Position numbers and translations under genes: made by a program
From: Piezodorus guildinii
Taxonomy: Eukaryota > Arthropoda > Insecta > Hemiptera > Pentatomidae
Reading direction: 5' to 3'
Assembly: GCA_023052935.1 (NCBI GenBank)
Contig: CM041294.1
Coordinates: 22,654,635 to 22,718,634, forward strand
Length of the DNA stretch: 64,000 nt
The notes under the pieces: model-generated
Seen by the model: the letters and a program-made list of their open reading frames with translations, nothing else
Told to the model about the DNA's origin: nothing
Databases searched by the model: none
In this document: positions 1 to 14,700 of the stretch, in pieces
Position numbering within the stretch: the first letter of the stretch is position 1
How the letters are laid out: each line of letters opens with the position of its first letter

Positions 1-334
1 TCAGCTTCTTAGACTATTTTCAAGAATTTGAAAACATTTTTAATATTTATTTGCATATTATTGTTTGTTTATTAAAGTAGATTTTTAGTTCTTCAATTAA
101 TACTTATATGTATTTTGACAATTTAGGAGCATTTTAGAGTGGGGATGGTGAGGGTTTAAGTTGAGACTATGTTAAGGTTGGAGTTGAAGTTAAATTATTA
201 TTTAGTTGAAAATATAGAAAGTATACTCTTTTATATATATAAATATATATATATATAATGTTTTTAGGTTGATTTTTAATAAAACAATAGCATCTAAATT
301 AGTATAAAAATAAATAATGAAAACGGTCCATGTC
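1..334. other. TOP2 intron sequence before the hAT element
   Basis: AT-rich, no exon or repeat recognised. It should be part of the intron upstream of the exon at 2499. Confidence 0.6.
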
Positions 335-342
335 GTTGAAAC

Positions 343-2286
343 CAGAGATGGGCAAAATCGCATTCGGATATACGAATACGAATGCATTCGGGAAGATCGA
401 GTTTTGAAAATACGAATACGAATATACTCACAGATGTAGACAGGTATACGCCCGAATTTCACAGGTATGCAAAGGGATACGGTCATATTCCACTGGTGTG
501 GGCCGTATTCCACTGGTCTAAAAACGTATACGTTCCTGTGTACAAGTCATTATTATGTAACACTTTCTGTAAAATCTGTAGCTTTATAACGGTCTATTAT
601 GCTTTTCAAATATGCGAATAGAAAAATAAGAACCTGGAAAAGTTTATTTTTACATTCTTTATTTCTCCAGTTAATTTAAGTTTCTTTAATATTTATCCAT
701 TTATTCTTAACACTAGCAACAAGAAATGGTGAGATAGTAAAAAAAAAGAAAATTAACAATACATAAGGTATTTTTTTATTTCATCAGAATAAACTTAAAT
801 CTATAGATTTAAAAGTTAATATGTAACAATTAATGATATAAATATTAATAATTATTTCATATTCATTTTTATTCGCGCTTTACTTCACTTCATTATAACC
901 AATTATTTTTGTTATTATTATTTTTTTTATACTACTTTAATGTTTTAGGATATACTACATTCATTTTCATAGGAAATAGAAACAGGGTCATGAATTATTT
1001 TCTAAAATTGCCTCTACGGCAAAGGGTATTCCTAGTCCATTTAGATTTTTTTACACTCTATTGTGAAAATTCTTTAGTTGGTTTTTAATTTATTTAGGGA
1101 CTTCCTTCTGCTTTTGAGTCTTGCAATATTTTCTAAGAAGTTTGTCACATATTTAGCATCTTTTAATAGGCTCAAAGTCCCAGGGCAGGTATCATGGTAA
1201 AATTCCCGATGGTAAAGTTCCCGAGGTTCTGAGGCGGCTTTATGTTACTTCTTATTTCAAACAAAGAACATTGAAAAAAGAATTATACTGAATTTCGATT
1301 AAAGCATTTATTTTAAATCAAATTACTAATAAGAATAAATTAAAATTAATATAGTATATACGATAATAACTAAAGTTTTTTGCGGTTATCATCACTCTCA
1401 ATTACAGCTATGAATGTTACATAAGTACTTTTATTAGCGCTTTACTTCACTTCATTATAAAGAATTAGTTTTATTATTATTATAACTTTCAATGTTTTGG
1501 AATAATAGCAAACTTCTAAACTTAAAAAATAGAAACATAATCATGAAAAACCAATGAGTCATTCCATACCTGGTTTACCTAAACACTTAACTGTAAATGC
1601 TTAAAATTCAACATTTTACCTATTCTTGAATGCGTAGTGTTTATTTTCACATAGTTGGTTTGAAAAGTTAAAATATTTACTGAACTTTACTTTCAATATA
1701 TAAGATTGTAAGCTCATGAAAAATATATCATAGGGATAATATTTCTTTTCTTTTTTAATATAATTTATAAGCCCATTACTGCATTAATGTTTTTCATTTT
1801 CCACAAATTAATAAATTTTAAGAAATATTTGTTAAATTATTTCATTATAGAGAAGAGAACTATATGAGGGTAGATATATGTAAATAAATAGATATTCGTA
1901 TTTAAAGAAGTTATTTCAACAATATTTGAATCATCTTTAAAAAATATATATATAAATATTAAATTTTATGTCTTTTAATATAAGATATTATAAGACCTGC
2001 AAATGCGCACATTGACTTTTTTTCACATATTAGAAAAGCATAACAGACCGTTATAAAGCTACAGATTTTACAGAAAATGTTAAATAATAATGACTTGTAC
2101 ACAGGAACGTATACGTTTTTAGACCAGTGGAATACGGCCCACACCAGTGGAATATGACCGTATCCCTTTGCATACCTGTGAAATTCGGGCGTATATCTGT
2201 CTACATCTGTGAGTATATTCGTATTCGTATATTTTTTCGAAATACGAATGCATTCGTATATCCGAATGCGATTTTGCCCATCTCTG
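343..2286. mobile_element. Non-autonomous hAT-type transposon with ~280-bp terminal inverted repeats
   Basis: Begins CAGAGATGGGC and ends with its inverse GCCCATCTCTG. It is flanked by the 8-bp duplication GTTGAAAC at 335-342 and 2287-2294. CAG-type termini and an 8-bp duplication are hAT hallmarks. The inverted repeats extend to about 620 and from about 2010, with scattered mismatches. The interior has no transposase frame but holds a diverged internal duplication (about 870-960 and 1430-1500, both with gcgctttacttcacttcatt). It sits wholly in a TOP2 intron. Confidence 0.88.
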
Positions 2287-2498
2287 GTTGAAACATTGGG
2301 ATATTATGAAAATAAATAAAATTATTTTGAACTGGCTCTGTAAAAAGACATTTATTTGTTAAAATGAACAGTTTATGTGTTCAGTTAAATTTTATATTTT
2401 TGTGTGTTTCATATTAGGTAACGTAAGGGAATATCATTGTTACTTACAAAATTTATGTATTTAGTTTGATTTAAATGATATATTTGTATATTTCACAG

Positions 2499-2738
2499 GG
2501 TGGCAGACATGTCGATTATGTGGCAGATGCTCTTGTGAAAAATCTTATAGAAATAATAAAGAAGAAAAATAAAGGTGGAATGCAAATAAAGCCTTTCCAG
2601 ATAAAGACCCATATGTGGCTGTTCATCAACTGTTTGATTGTTAACCCAACCTTCGATTCTCAAACCAAAGAACACATGACTCTTCAAGCTAAAAATTTTG
2701 GGTCAAAATGTACTTTATCTGAAAACTTTTTGAATAAA
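2499..2738 (+). CDS. TOP2: TOP2 exon 1 of window: end of ATPase/transducer domain
   Basis: Acceptor tttcacag and donor gtaagt, 80 codons in phase 0. It starts GGRHVDYVAD and contains the transducer stretch NPTFDSQTKE, which is diagnostic for eukaryotic TOP2. Preceding exons are not in the window; the intron upstream contains a hAT-type element. Confidence 0.96.
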
Positions 2739-5700
2739 GTAAGTATTTAGTTAGAATGAGTTGTGCATAATTAAACTTTTTTTTTCAATTAAAAAAATAC
2801 TTAAAAGATAATAAATATTAGATGTTTTTTTCTTATAATGATTTATGATTTAGGTTGGAAAGAGCAACTTGATCGATCAAATCTTAACTTGGGCTAAATT
2901 CAAGGCTCAGACAATTTTGGAAAAAGCAGGTGGTGGAAAAAAGAAAACTAAACTAAAAGGTTTGATTTTATTACTGCATTGTCAAAAATATTGAATCTTA
3001 TAAAAAGATCAATTAGTTTAATAAACTTATTTAAACAAAATTGTAAAATAAAATATATATGGAATAATCTCTGGTAAACTGAAATTATTTTTACATATTT
3101 GCATATATATATTAATAGGTTGAGTTAGGTCTTCTAAATAACAGGCTAAGATTATTGGAGCTATTGTTCATCTTGATTAATTTGTTTGAAAAATAGATTT
3201 TAGTTTTATTTAAATGAAATTTAGACTTGAAATTATAAGTATATTACTGAATATATACTCTAGTATAGTAAAAATACATTAAGATTTTATTAAATTGTTA
3301 TGTTGTTAAAATTGAAAAACAAGTTTTTTTTTTGTAGTTGAAACATAATGTATTTTCTTTATGTCTATAATAATAATAGGCTTAGTGCATCCAATAAGCC
3401 CCATTCAAGCCCAAGCATCTGAGATCAGACTTAACACAATCCTTCCACCGACGTTCTGGCCTTCTTGGATGCCTACCAGTACAGTGCATACTAACGTTTT
3501 CAAAATTCGTTCTTAACTAAGCCCAACAACTTAACATGCCCATTTGAGTCCTCCGCGATGTTATCAACTCTATTATAGTGACATGATACAAACTCCGCAA
3601 TTCCGAGTTATGTAACCTTCTGAATTCTCCGATGGTCTCATTTCTCTTTGGATCAAATATTTTATGTAGTAGATTATTCTCGAAAACCTTAAAGTGTTAT
3701 TTATCCTTTGAAGTAAGCGATTTCACATCCATATAGAACCGTCAGAAGTAGAACATTTTTATAAATTCCAACCTTTATATTTCTTGATAAAAGCCGCGAG
3801 CTAAGCAGTTTGGCAACTGAATAATAACACACATTTCCTGCCTTTAACCGCGACTTTATTTCCTCTTGATTTTTGTTTTTTTTAGTCATTATAGAACCTA
3901 AATACTTAAATTTCTCTACATGTTTAAGCAAATACCCTGATATATCAATATCACCAAGATCGTTACTGTTTCTGCTACTAATCAGATATTTCTTTTTATT
4001 TGTTTTTATTTCAAGCCTTACCCCTTCTACTGGTTTTCATTAATGTACTCTATGTCTAAAATCAATGGTAAATTTAGAGTTTTAATGACTTATAATTTCA
4101 TTTTATAAAGTCAAAGAAATTATTGAGTTATACATTTGATTAAAATCCATGTTTTTTGAATAGTTAGTAACATTAATAATGTTAATAGGTATACCGAAGC
4201 TAGAAGATGCTAATGATGCTGGTTCTAAGTCTTCACTTTCTTGCACTCTGATTTTGACAGAGGGAGACTCAGCCAAGGCTCTTGTAATGTCTGGGTTGGG
4301 TGTGATTGGCAGGGACAAATATGGAGTTTTCCCACTGAGGGGTAAACTCTTGAATGTTCGTGAAGCAACTCACAAGCAGGTACTTAAATATTTATTTACA
4401 TGATTAAATTAATAAATTGTTTTATTATAATATTGTTTATGGAACAGAGTGGCTTAGTGGTAGGGCAATGGGTCCCAGGTTTGATCCCGGCTGTAACAGA
4501 ATAATCATTTATTTCTGTTATTTCAGCAATAGACTGATCCTGATGTTGAGAGACCCTCCTTAGGTCTGACCCAGCCTCTACAAATTAGGTACCCCAAAAT
4601 ATTGGGGGGAAACATGATGTACACATAGTGTGATCAGCACCAAATCACCTTGCTTCTTGAATCTTTGGTATATACTGAACCCGAAAGTTCATGGGTGGTT
4701 TTTTTTATTCTTTATTATTTATTGTTTTTTTATTTATTTTTTTATTACAGACTTCACGTTTTTCTTATAACCAGGATTAGAAATCATCTAAATATTATTT
4801 CTATATTTGTAATTCATTTATACAATTTTAATTATGTTATGTTATAAATCATTTGAGGGTTACCTGTAGAATGGTGGTTAGTATAACATCCTCCTATGGC
4901 AAAGGTCCCGTGTTCAAACCCGCAGGTAGTCCTGGGATTTTTAAATGGGAGTAAAAAGTCCTTATTTATGCCATCCTTTAGAGGGGACTTTAAAAGGTGG
5001 TCCTGAGCCTGTGTGATGCCAGGTACTCGTTGAAGATCCCTATCCTAATTAAACCTGGATAGGCAAGATTTAGGACTCCCACTGAAGCATCGTCCGGTTA
5101 GCCATAGCAGCATAAAAGGACGTAAAATAAACAACCAAACAAAATCATTTAAATTTATCCATTATTTCAATGGCATCATTCAAAATATTTTTAATACTGT
5201 AATATTTTAACTTGTGTTTATAATTTTTTCTTAAATTACAATTTTGTCATTAATTTCAGATTATTGAAAACGCTGAAATAAACAATATTATAAAAATTAT
5301 GGGACTGCAATATAAGAAGAAGTATGAAACCAGAGAAGATCTAGAAACACTTCGGTATGGAAAATTAATGATAATGACAGATCAGGATCAGGTAAAAAAA
5401 AAAATTAATAAAATAAGTAGATAAATTATGGTTAGTATTATTAACAAAAAAAATTTAATTTATATATAGATAGATAGATAGAAAATAATTTTTATTCTGG
5501 GACTGGGTCCCTTTAATATATATTTAAAATGACTTTGTTCTATTTGTTTCTGAATAATATTTTCATCTTGTCAAAATTTCAGGATGGCTCTCATATTAAA
5601 GGTCTTATTGTGAACTTTATACATCATAACTGGCCATCTCTGATTAAGATGCCTTTCCTTGAGGTTTTTATTACTCCAATTGTAAAAGCTACTAAGAGGA

Positions 5701-8700
5701 ATGAAGAGTATTCTTTCTTTTCTATCCCAGAGTTTGAAGAGTGGAAAAATGCTACACCAAATAACCACACTTACAAGATAAAATACTACAAAGGTTTTTA
5801 TTTTTATTTTATTTATTATTATCGTTAAGATGCCTTAATAACATTGTGGATGCTGAATATTTTTGCTCTGTAATTGTTTTTTAGCGTGCAGATTCTTAAT
5901 CTCTTGGTTACTTTGTTACTTTCACTTATCTATTATGAAATATAAAGTAAGAAAAAGTATTGCGATCATAAACATCTTCATATTCCAGTTTTCAACGGAA
6001 ATACACGTTTTGGGTCCCCGGAGTCCAAATGATCAAGTCCCGCAAAATGGTGGGTGTGTGTGTGGCAAGTCTAGCAAAAAAACAATAAGTTGTAAAAACT
6101 GACGTATTATATTTAAGACAACTATAAGTCTAAGATATTACACAACTTTTTCACCAAAATCGGCTGACCGGATGTGCTACTTTATACTTTGCACCTTTTT
6201 ACAATATTCATTCAAAAAACACCTGTAACAATTCTTTTATTAGAATGACATTTATCGATGTGAGAATTAAATGGGCTTTAAAATGCCGAAAGATATTTAA
6301 AAAGGTCTTCTCTAATGTAAACTTTTATTTTGTTTTATTCGAAAATGTTAACTTTATCATCGTTGTCGGCATTGTAAATTAATGTTATATGTAACTATGA
6401 ACACAAATTGATATTGCAACTAAATATTATTACGATCTGCCTTTTAATCAGGACTTACCTGACTGTTAATATATGCACTGTAACTCGGGGCTTTGCACGT
6501 ACTAATTAATTCTTTTTAAATTGCTGCGATTCAAGAAAGTGTGATATAATAACTGTGCTAGATGAGTTATACAATATAAATATAGTGGATTAGCAGCGAG
6601 TAAACTTTTAACCATATCTATGATATGACAAATAAATGGATTTTTTGATTGTCGTATTAATTTTATTCATTTAATCTAAATAACAAACCAGTAGCAAGTA
6701 GCCCTACCCGTGATCATCTAATAATAACATTTTTGCTTTAAAACATTATCATTCTATACCATCGTAACTTCTATGTAACATAAATGCGTATTTTTTTCCT
6801 TTCGAGGGTGTACCCTTCCAACTTAAATAGCTCACAGTTTTTTGGGGATTCAGAACTAAGTTCTATTATCTTTTCAAAACTTAAACCTTTTTCGCCTACT
6901 GATCGTTAAAAAAAAATCAACAATGAAATATATGAATTTGATAAAAATCTATACACAACACATGGCTATGAAACGAAATATACCTTAATGTATTTGTTAT
7001 AATTATTTTAGTATCTTTGCTATTACTAATCAGATTAAGACGATTTTGCTTCTAGGTAGTTAGAAATTTGATTGTCATTGAAATGAGTACGCGGATGTGT
7101 ATAGTTTTTGAGTTATTCGAAAACCAATTTTGTTTTACGTTTTAGAAAAATATTTTTTAAAATCACTTAGAGGACGGATTTTCCCAAACCCAGCCTTATT
7201 GCACATCTAGACGGTAAGACGAACCTCTAGGAAAAATTTCAACTTCACAACCATAGTCGTTTTTGAGAAACTGTGATGACCAGAAAATTGAGTGAAATAG
7301 CACTTTCTCTTATCAATATAGATAACATTATCTCCTGTTCTAACTATAGTGATTTTTAATTATGTCCATTTTTTTTTTTCTCTTAGGTTTGGGTACTTCG
7401 ACCTCAAAAGAGGCGAAGGAATATTTTAGTAATATGGACCGCCACCGAATTACATTTAAGTACAGTGGACCTGAGTGTGATCAACATATCATAATGGTAA
7501 ATAATAATTTAATTTTCTAGAAGGTTAATTTGTTGATAAGCTGTGTTTGTTTAAATTACTATTATTTCTAGGCATTCAGTAAAAAATGTGTAGAGCAGAG
7601 GAAAGAATGGCTGACTAACTGGATGGTAGAGAGGAAGAGGAGGAAAGAATTAGGTTTAAATGAAGAATATCTGTACACCAAAGATACCAAATCTATTACT
7701 TACAAAGATTTTATTAACAAAGAGCTGGTTCTCTTTTCGAACATGGACAACGAACGATCCATACCTAATATGGTTGATGGGTTAAAACCGGGTTCAAGAA
7801 AAGTAAGTTAAATATTCAATTATTAGACAGTATAATTTATTTCGTATAACCTTTGATTTTTAAATAATATGAATTATATATTTTTTTATTTGAAAGATGT
7901 TTTATAAATGAAAAGTTTTTTCTTCTGGATTTGATTATTAGTGATTAACTTTTTTTAAATTATAAATTATTAATAATAAACGGATTTAATTAAAGTTTAA
8001 TTCTGCATTTTATTTTATTAGGTACTGTTCACATGCCTAAAAAGAAACGATAAAAGAGAAGTCAAAGTTGCCCAACTTGCTGGTTCAGTTGCTGAATTAT
8101 CAGCATACCATCATGGTGAACAGTCACTCATGTCTGTCATCATAAATTTGGCTCAAAACTACGTTGGTTCGAACAATATTAACCTGTTGCAACCCATTGG
8201 TCAGTTTGGTACTAGGCTCCATATGGGAAAAGATGCTGCATCGCCCAGATATATTTTTACGATGCTCAGGTAAACATTTGTTTTGTTTATCTCTTTTAGA
8301 TGTGATAATGACAGGCTTTGGCATATAAATGATTTTTTTTTTTTTTGTACTAACATAATATTTTTGTTTTAGCCCATTGACCAGATTAATTTTTCATCCT
8401 CATGATGATCCTTTGTTGAGATACCAGAAGGATGATAATCAACGTATTGAACCAGTGTGGTACATCCCGATTATTCCAATGGTGTTGATTAATGGAGCTG
8501 ATGGTATTGGTACTGGTTGGATGACAAAGATCCCCAACTACAATCCTCGAGAGCTCATAGAGAATTTGAGGAAAATGATATCCAATACTGAACCTCTCAT
8601 CCCATTGGTTAGTACAGAGATATTGTAAAATTTTATTAATTTAATATTATTTTAATTCATTTTTATTTCTTCCTTCCAATTTTCATTATATTTAATGAAA

Positions 8701-11700
8701 TTCTCCTGTTACATTCAGTCATGTAAGCTGTTTGTTGCAGTATCCACTTACTTTTTTCTAAAAAAAAAACAAAAAAACATTTTAAATAGAAAATAATTAT
8801 GAATCCATATACTCCTAATATAAATTTGTATTTAAAAAAAAATTGATAAGGAGATCAAATTGGAGGTGAGTTGCAAAAATTGACATTTTATATGTAGACA
8901 ATGAAACGTTTAGAAATTAACTAAAAAATAACATTATTTTGCCTCTTTCCCCTCCTCTCCTGAATAATGAATATTCATTCTTTTTGTAAATGTTTTTATT
9001 ATAATTAAATTATTTTATCAGCCATAAAATACTCAACAGTATTGGTTGGTGTCTTATATAAAAAATAAAAAAAATTATATATATATATTGGAACTGTTTT
9101 GTTATAAAACCTATTCCTTGTGCTTAATAATAATGCTGATTTTATCCATTAAGTTTTGTTTTTTTCTTCAAATTTTAATTTATATAATGAGCAATAAAAA
9201 TTAAGTTTTACTAAATCATTATTTATTTTTGAGAAGCAGAATAACAATTTTAATATAAACTATACAATTGTCACATCAAATATATTCATAACAGAACTTT
9301 ATCATTGATCAAATAGTTCAATTTTTTTTATATGGCTTGCTACATAAATTTTATTTAAATCTGATAGTTTATTTGTTTCAATGTTGATTCTCAAAAAATG
9401 GTACATCATTGCTTTTGATTATTTCAATTGATTTATGATTTATTTTATTTTAGAAACCATTCTACAAAAACTTCAGAGGTGATATTGAAGCATTATTGGA
9501 CTCCCGTTATGTGATATCTGGAGAAATTGGTGTTCTCCAGGATGATAGGATAGAAATCACTGAACTTCCAGTTGGCTGTGGAACTCATCATTATAAGGAG
9601 TCTGTTCTCGAACCCATGTTGAATGGAACAGAAAAACAACCTGCACTTATTACGTAAGGCATTAATATTTTTTGTTCGACATTTTATGGGAAAATGAAAT
9701 TTCATTATGCATAGGTCGACTGTACTATTTTATATTTTAAGTAAATTTTTTATTTCTTTTAGGACAGTCCATTGTAAGTTTTCTTATTTTAAAACTTAGT
9801 AGCTTTTACCATATTCATCTGTTAAAATTTACACAATTTAAATTAAGGAAAACTGAGAATTCTCAACTGATTTATCAATTACTTTATTGTCTTTTGTTAA
9901 AATAAACCTCTACTTGAGCGAGTGAAATTAAAATTAATAATATAATCGGTAACGAACCCTTGGTTACGCAGCTACTGAGCCTATTATCCAATAAATACCA
10001 AAAAGTTATAATAAACCTCTACTTGAGCAAGCGCGATAAAAATTAATAGTATAATCCTTACTGAACCCTTGGTGACGTAGTTACTAAGCCTTGTATCCAA
10101 TAAATACCAAAAAGTTAAAATAAACTTTCAGTTTATTTTAAAAATTATTGCTTACAATTGTCAGCCATTATTGACTACATACTGCGAAACACTTTCAACT
10201 TATACTTAATACAAGAAAAAAAAAAAAAAATCTGTACCACTACAACCCATGAAGGGTCTTGGGTTCAGTACATATAGAGATCCGTTTGTACTGTTTTAGG
10301 CCAACGGCCGTGCAATGAGATGATTATACCTTGATCATGCTCAGCCGCTAGGATTTTTCCCCACTTTATAGAGGCTGGGTCTGCTCCAGGAAGGTCTCCA
10401 TACCCTTTGGTTGCTCCCCAACTGAATTAACAGAATAAATAATATTCTGCCATAGCCAGGATTCGAACCTAGTACCTGGAGAACAGTAGACTAGTGCTCC
10501 ATCCACTAAGCCCCACCGCTCCCTCATATGCAACCAAACACCTAAAATTTTAATTTGAAGTTTGATCCCACTTTACATTTAATAAAATAATTGGTGTCTG
10601 GAGTTAATGAGCTCTTTACCAAAATCCTTAGCTACATGACCGCTCTGTGCAAATTTTGTTGTCTTCTCCAATTTCATAAAATATACAACCCTAAGTTTGA
10701 TGGAAATTTGTGCAAAGCATATTATAATAAGGTTGAGCTACAGCTCACATTTCTCTCTGCTAATTTGTAGTTTTCAGATTAATTCCTGCATTATATTTAT
10801 TGTTTTAAACAGTTTGCCACTGAATTTAGCTCAACAGTTTATCTAAACACTGGCCTCATTCTCTGGATAATATAAAGCAATTATCGCTTCAAAGTGATGA
10901 GAAATATCTAGGAACGTCTTGATGTGTGACTTGTTCCCTACAACAGCCAACTTTTAAAATATATAATTTCTACAACCTATTGAAATACAACTATTTTTAA
11001 TGTACTATTTGAAAATAAGACCTTTTCTTGGTATTTTGGTTTGTTTTTTATTATAACTGTTTTAAGTATGTCATTTATGTCTCATCCATTATTTTTGTGT
11101 TGCACAAATAAATTTAACACAGGGATTTTTTTATTTTTTTCAGTGATTACAAAGAGTATAATACAGACACAACAGTGAGATTCATCGTTACCATGACTAA
11201 CGATAAATTGGCAGCTGCAGAGCAAGAAGGTCTTCATAAAGTTTTCAAATTGCAAACAACAATTTCTCTCACTTCTATGGTAAGTTCAATGCTTAAATGG
11301 ATATAAAGTCATTCACTTTGCCTATTTCACACTTCGATGGTTTTGATTTATGCACTACTATCGTTTGTTCCAACATTTTGTAATTTAGTTGATTTGAAAT
11401 TCTGCATCTTTACTCTTTTTCATAGTTTGATTATAGAGTGATTAAATCATAAATTATTGCTTATAAATAACTTCTCAATTTAGTTTTTATATCATGTTTC
11501 AATTTTTTTTTTTCAGGTTGCTTTTGATAAAGATCTCTGTTTGAAGCGGTATGATGCAGTTTTTGACATAATGAAAGAATTTTTCGACTTAAGGCTATTG
11601 TATTACTCAAAACGTAAGGCTTACCTTGAAGGAGTATTGGAAGCAGAAGCTGCAAAACTCTCTAACCAAGCTAGGTAGGAAATATAAATAGATTGATTAT

Positions 11701-14700
11701 ATTCTATATTTTTATTACGAGATTGCGACAAGTGCCTTTCTTCCTTCTTAGTGCTATTGATAAAACACCATCTTACTGGGTTTTTTTTACAAACTAATTT
11801 GATCACTTTTATAGTTATTTATAAGTAAAAATATAGACGAGCATTAGATGATTATATTGAAGGGGCTACTGTTTTAGGGACTTGCTGTGATTTACCTTTC
11901 TTGATAACTTGAAGAAGAATTCATTATTTGTTTTTCTATGACGTATCATAATTTTTTAAAACTTGAGAAATTTAAGAAGCATTTTGTCATTGCATTGCCT
12001 CTGTCTTACATTGTATGCTATTTATATATTGTGTTGAGTGATCATTAATACTATGCATTTTTCTTTATATAGATTTATCGTGGAGAAGTGTAATGGTACA
12101 CTGATTATTGAAAACAAGAAAAAAGCTAAAATGATTGACGAATTAGTGAAGAATGGTTATGCCTCTGACCCTGTAAAAACCTGGAAAGCACAACAGGTCA
12201 AACAAGGAAACATGGTAAGTCGTTTTTATCTTTAAATTAAGCAATAAGAGTGTATTTTCTAGAAAATTTGAAAGGTTCCTATGTAAAGAGTGTTATTATT
12301 AAACCATTTATTATGTTTGAAGGATGAAGAGGAAAAGGAAGTGTTTGCTGATGAAGAAGCTGCTGCTGCAGCAGCATCCGTCGCTGTGCCAGAAGGAGGT
12401 CCTGACTATGATTATTTACTTGGCATGACCATGTGGACGCTTACCCTCGAAAAGAAAGAAGAATTAATCAACAAAAAGAATGCCAAAGTTGCGGAGCTAG
12501 AAGCTCTCAAGATGAAAACACCTGGTGAACTGTGGATGGATGACCTACAAGTCTTATCAGAAAAGGTAAACTTTTATCTTGTCCAGGTATTAATTTTTTC
12601 TGAATGATTAGTTCATATAATTTAAATGTAATATTATTACTTCATAAGTAAAAAGAAACTGGTTAAAAACACACACAGACCGCAGAACCTGGTTATTTGG
12701 ACTCAGGGGACCGTAAAACATGTATTTCTGTTTATAACTGAAATCAAAAAATTTTATTTTCAATACTTTCCCTTACTATATATTCTCATAGAGTCATTCT
12801 CCATGTTCCGGCAGTTGTATTTGATTCTTTTTAAGTTGTTATGAGAAAGGATTTATTTTCCTTGTACTCTATTAAGTTTTTCTTGTACAGTGTGACAGAT
12901 TAAAGGGCAGTTTTGAAAAGACTAAGAAGCAAATAAAAAAAACTCCAGTTTTTCAAATTATATTTTTATCATTTAGTATTATCTACATAAAAACATTCAA
13001 AAAATGTATCTAAGTTTTAGATAAAACCCCAGTAACAGGAGTTATAAACATTCTTCAAGGTGAGCTTTGACATTTTTATCTTGAAAAGTTGAAAGCCATT
13101 GGAAATTCCAATTATATCGACAAACTGGCAAAGGTGGTATATTAAATTCATTGTTCTGATAAAATAAAATGCTGAGCATAAATTCAGTTTTTTTAAATCA
13201 CTTTTTAACTGTGCCTCCTCACCCTGCATATGTGAATTTAATGTGTATTTTCTCTCATTTCTGGGGGGGGTTGGGTTGAATAATATAACTTTTGCCTATC
13301 TAATATAATTATGATTCTACTTTAAAATGTGTTTTTTAATGTTAATAATATAATATTTTATCTTATATTATTGTAGTTGGATGAGGTAGAAGAAAAAGAA
13401 AAACAGGAAGAAATGGCCTCTCTTAAAGTTGGCAGCAATGCAAAGGAAAAGGGAAGAAAAAAGAAAGGAGGAGCACCACAGGCTGACACCTTCCCATCAC
13501 CCACAGCTCGGAGGATAGCTCCGGAGATCGGAGCCGACATTAAAAAGAAGGCTGAAGCAGCCACCCGATTGAAGGATCGTAAGCTCAAAGGTCTTACTGG
13601 GGTGAGTGATTTTGATGTTATACTATTCTATGTAAGATCATTGATGGCTGTTGTATGAATTATTTATATTTCATTACTTTCAATAATTTTTCATTTAAGG
13701 AATAATTTTTTTAACTTGTTGTTGAAAAAAATTGGATAATTTTTTCATGAAAGATTTAAAAAAAAAAAGTTTTCTTTTCATTCATTACATCCGGTGACTG
13801 TACATAAATAAGTACATCGATTGCATTATAGCCGTATGTGGGTCCAGGCCTTATAACATAAAAGGCTTTTGCCAGAACGTTCTTCTTGTGCCCCCACTCT
13901 CCAACTTCCTCTGAGTCAGCCGTCCTCTGTCTCTGGCTAAGTAAAGGTTTTCTAGGAGATTTAGTCTCTTCACCACTTATTTAACCACAACAGCTTGACC
14001 ATCCAAGCTTTATTAATTTAATAATATTGGCCTCCCCATATTGTTTATATAGTTTTGCACTTTCCTTCTTCTTCAGTTGTCACCATCCTTGACTGGTCCA
14101 GGTATTTTTTTAAGCTAAGGATTTTATTCTCTCTAGCCTACGTAATGGTCGACATTTCAAAAGTGTACATGAGGATTGGACTGATTAGTGTCTTATAAAG
14201 CAATGTACTCGTTCTCCTCATGATAAATTGGCTTCTGAGGAGTTTCCTGAGCTAATGATTAACCATAAATATGTCAAATACATTTTTAGATTTGAAGGTA
14301 CCAAACTTAATAAATACTCAATGAATGTACTTTCTGGGTGCCATGAGTATGCATTTATATTGTTTTATCCTTATTCATTGTGAGAACCATCTCTTGAGCA
14401 GCCTGCCTAAGATCGAGGAAAGTGCACTGAGTGCACCTAATCTCTAGTGCACTGAGAGACCTAACAACAATATTATAATAGGGATCACTTGTAGCTATCA
14501 TAACAGCCTCCTATGCCAAAGGTCACGGGTTCACACCCGCAGGGGGTCCTAGGATTTTTTAATGGGAGTAAAATATCCTTAATTATGCCGTCCTTCGGAG
14601 GGGACGTTAAAAAAGGTGGTTCCGAGCCTATGCGATGTCAGGTACTCGTTAAAGATCCTTATCCTAATAAAACCTGGATAGGCAAAATTTAAGACACCCA

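Noticed and set aside
202..621. Two overlapping open frames on opposite strands
   Set aside because: They lie in the inverted terminal repeat of the hAT-type element; the same frame recurs in the right arm (1959-2144).
10440..10524. Possible tRNA gene (and similarly 43960-44041)
   Set aside because: A- and B-box-like motifs are present, but they are joined to a shared 200-300-bp body with a LINE-like tail; these are SINE heads, and the cloverleaf is not complete.
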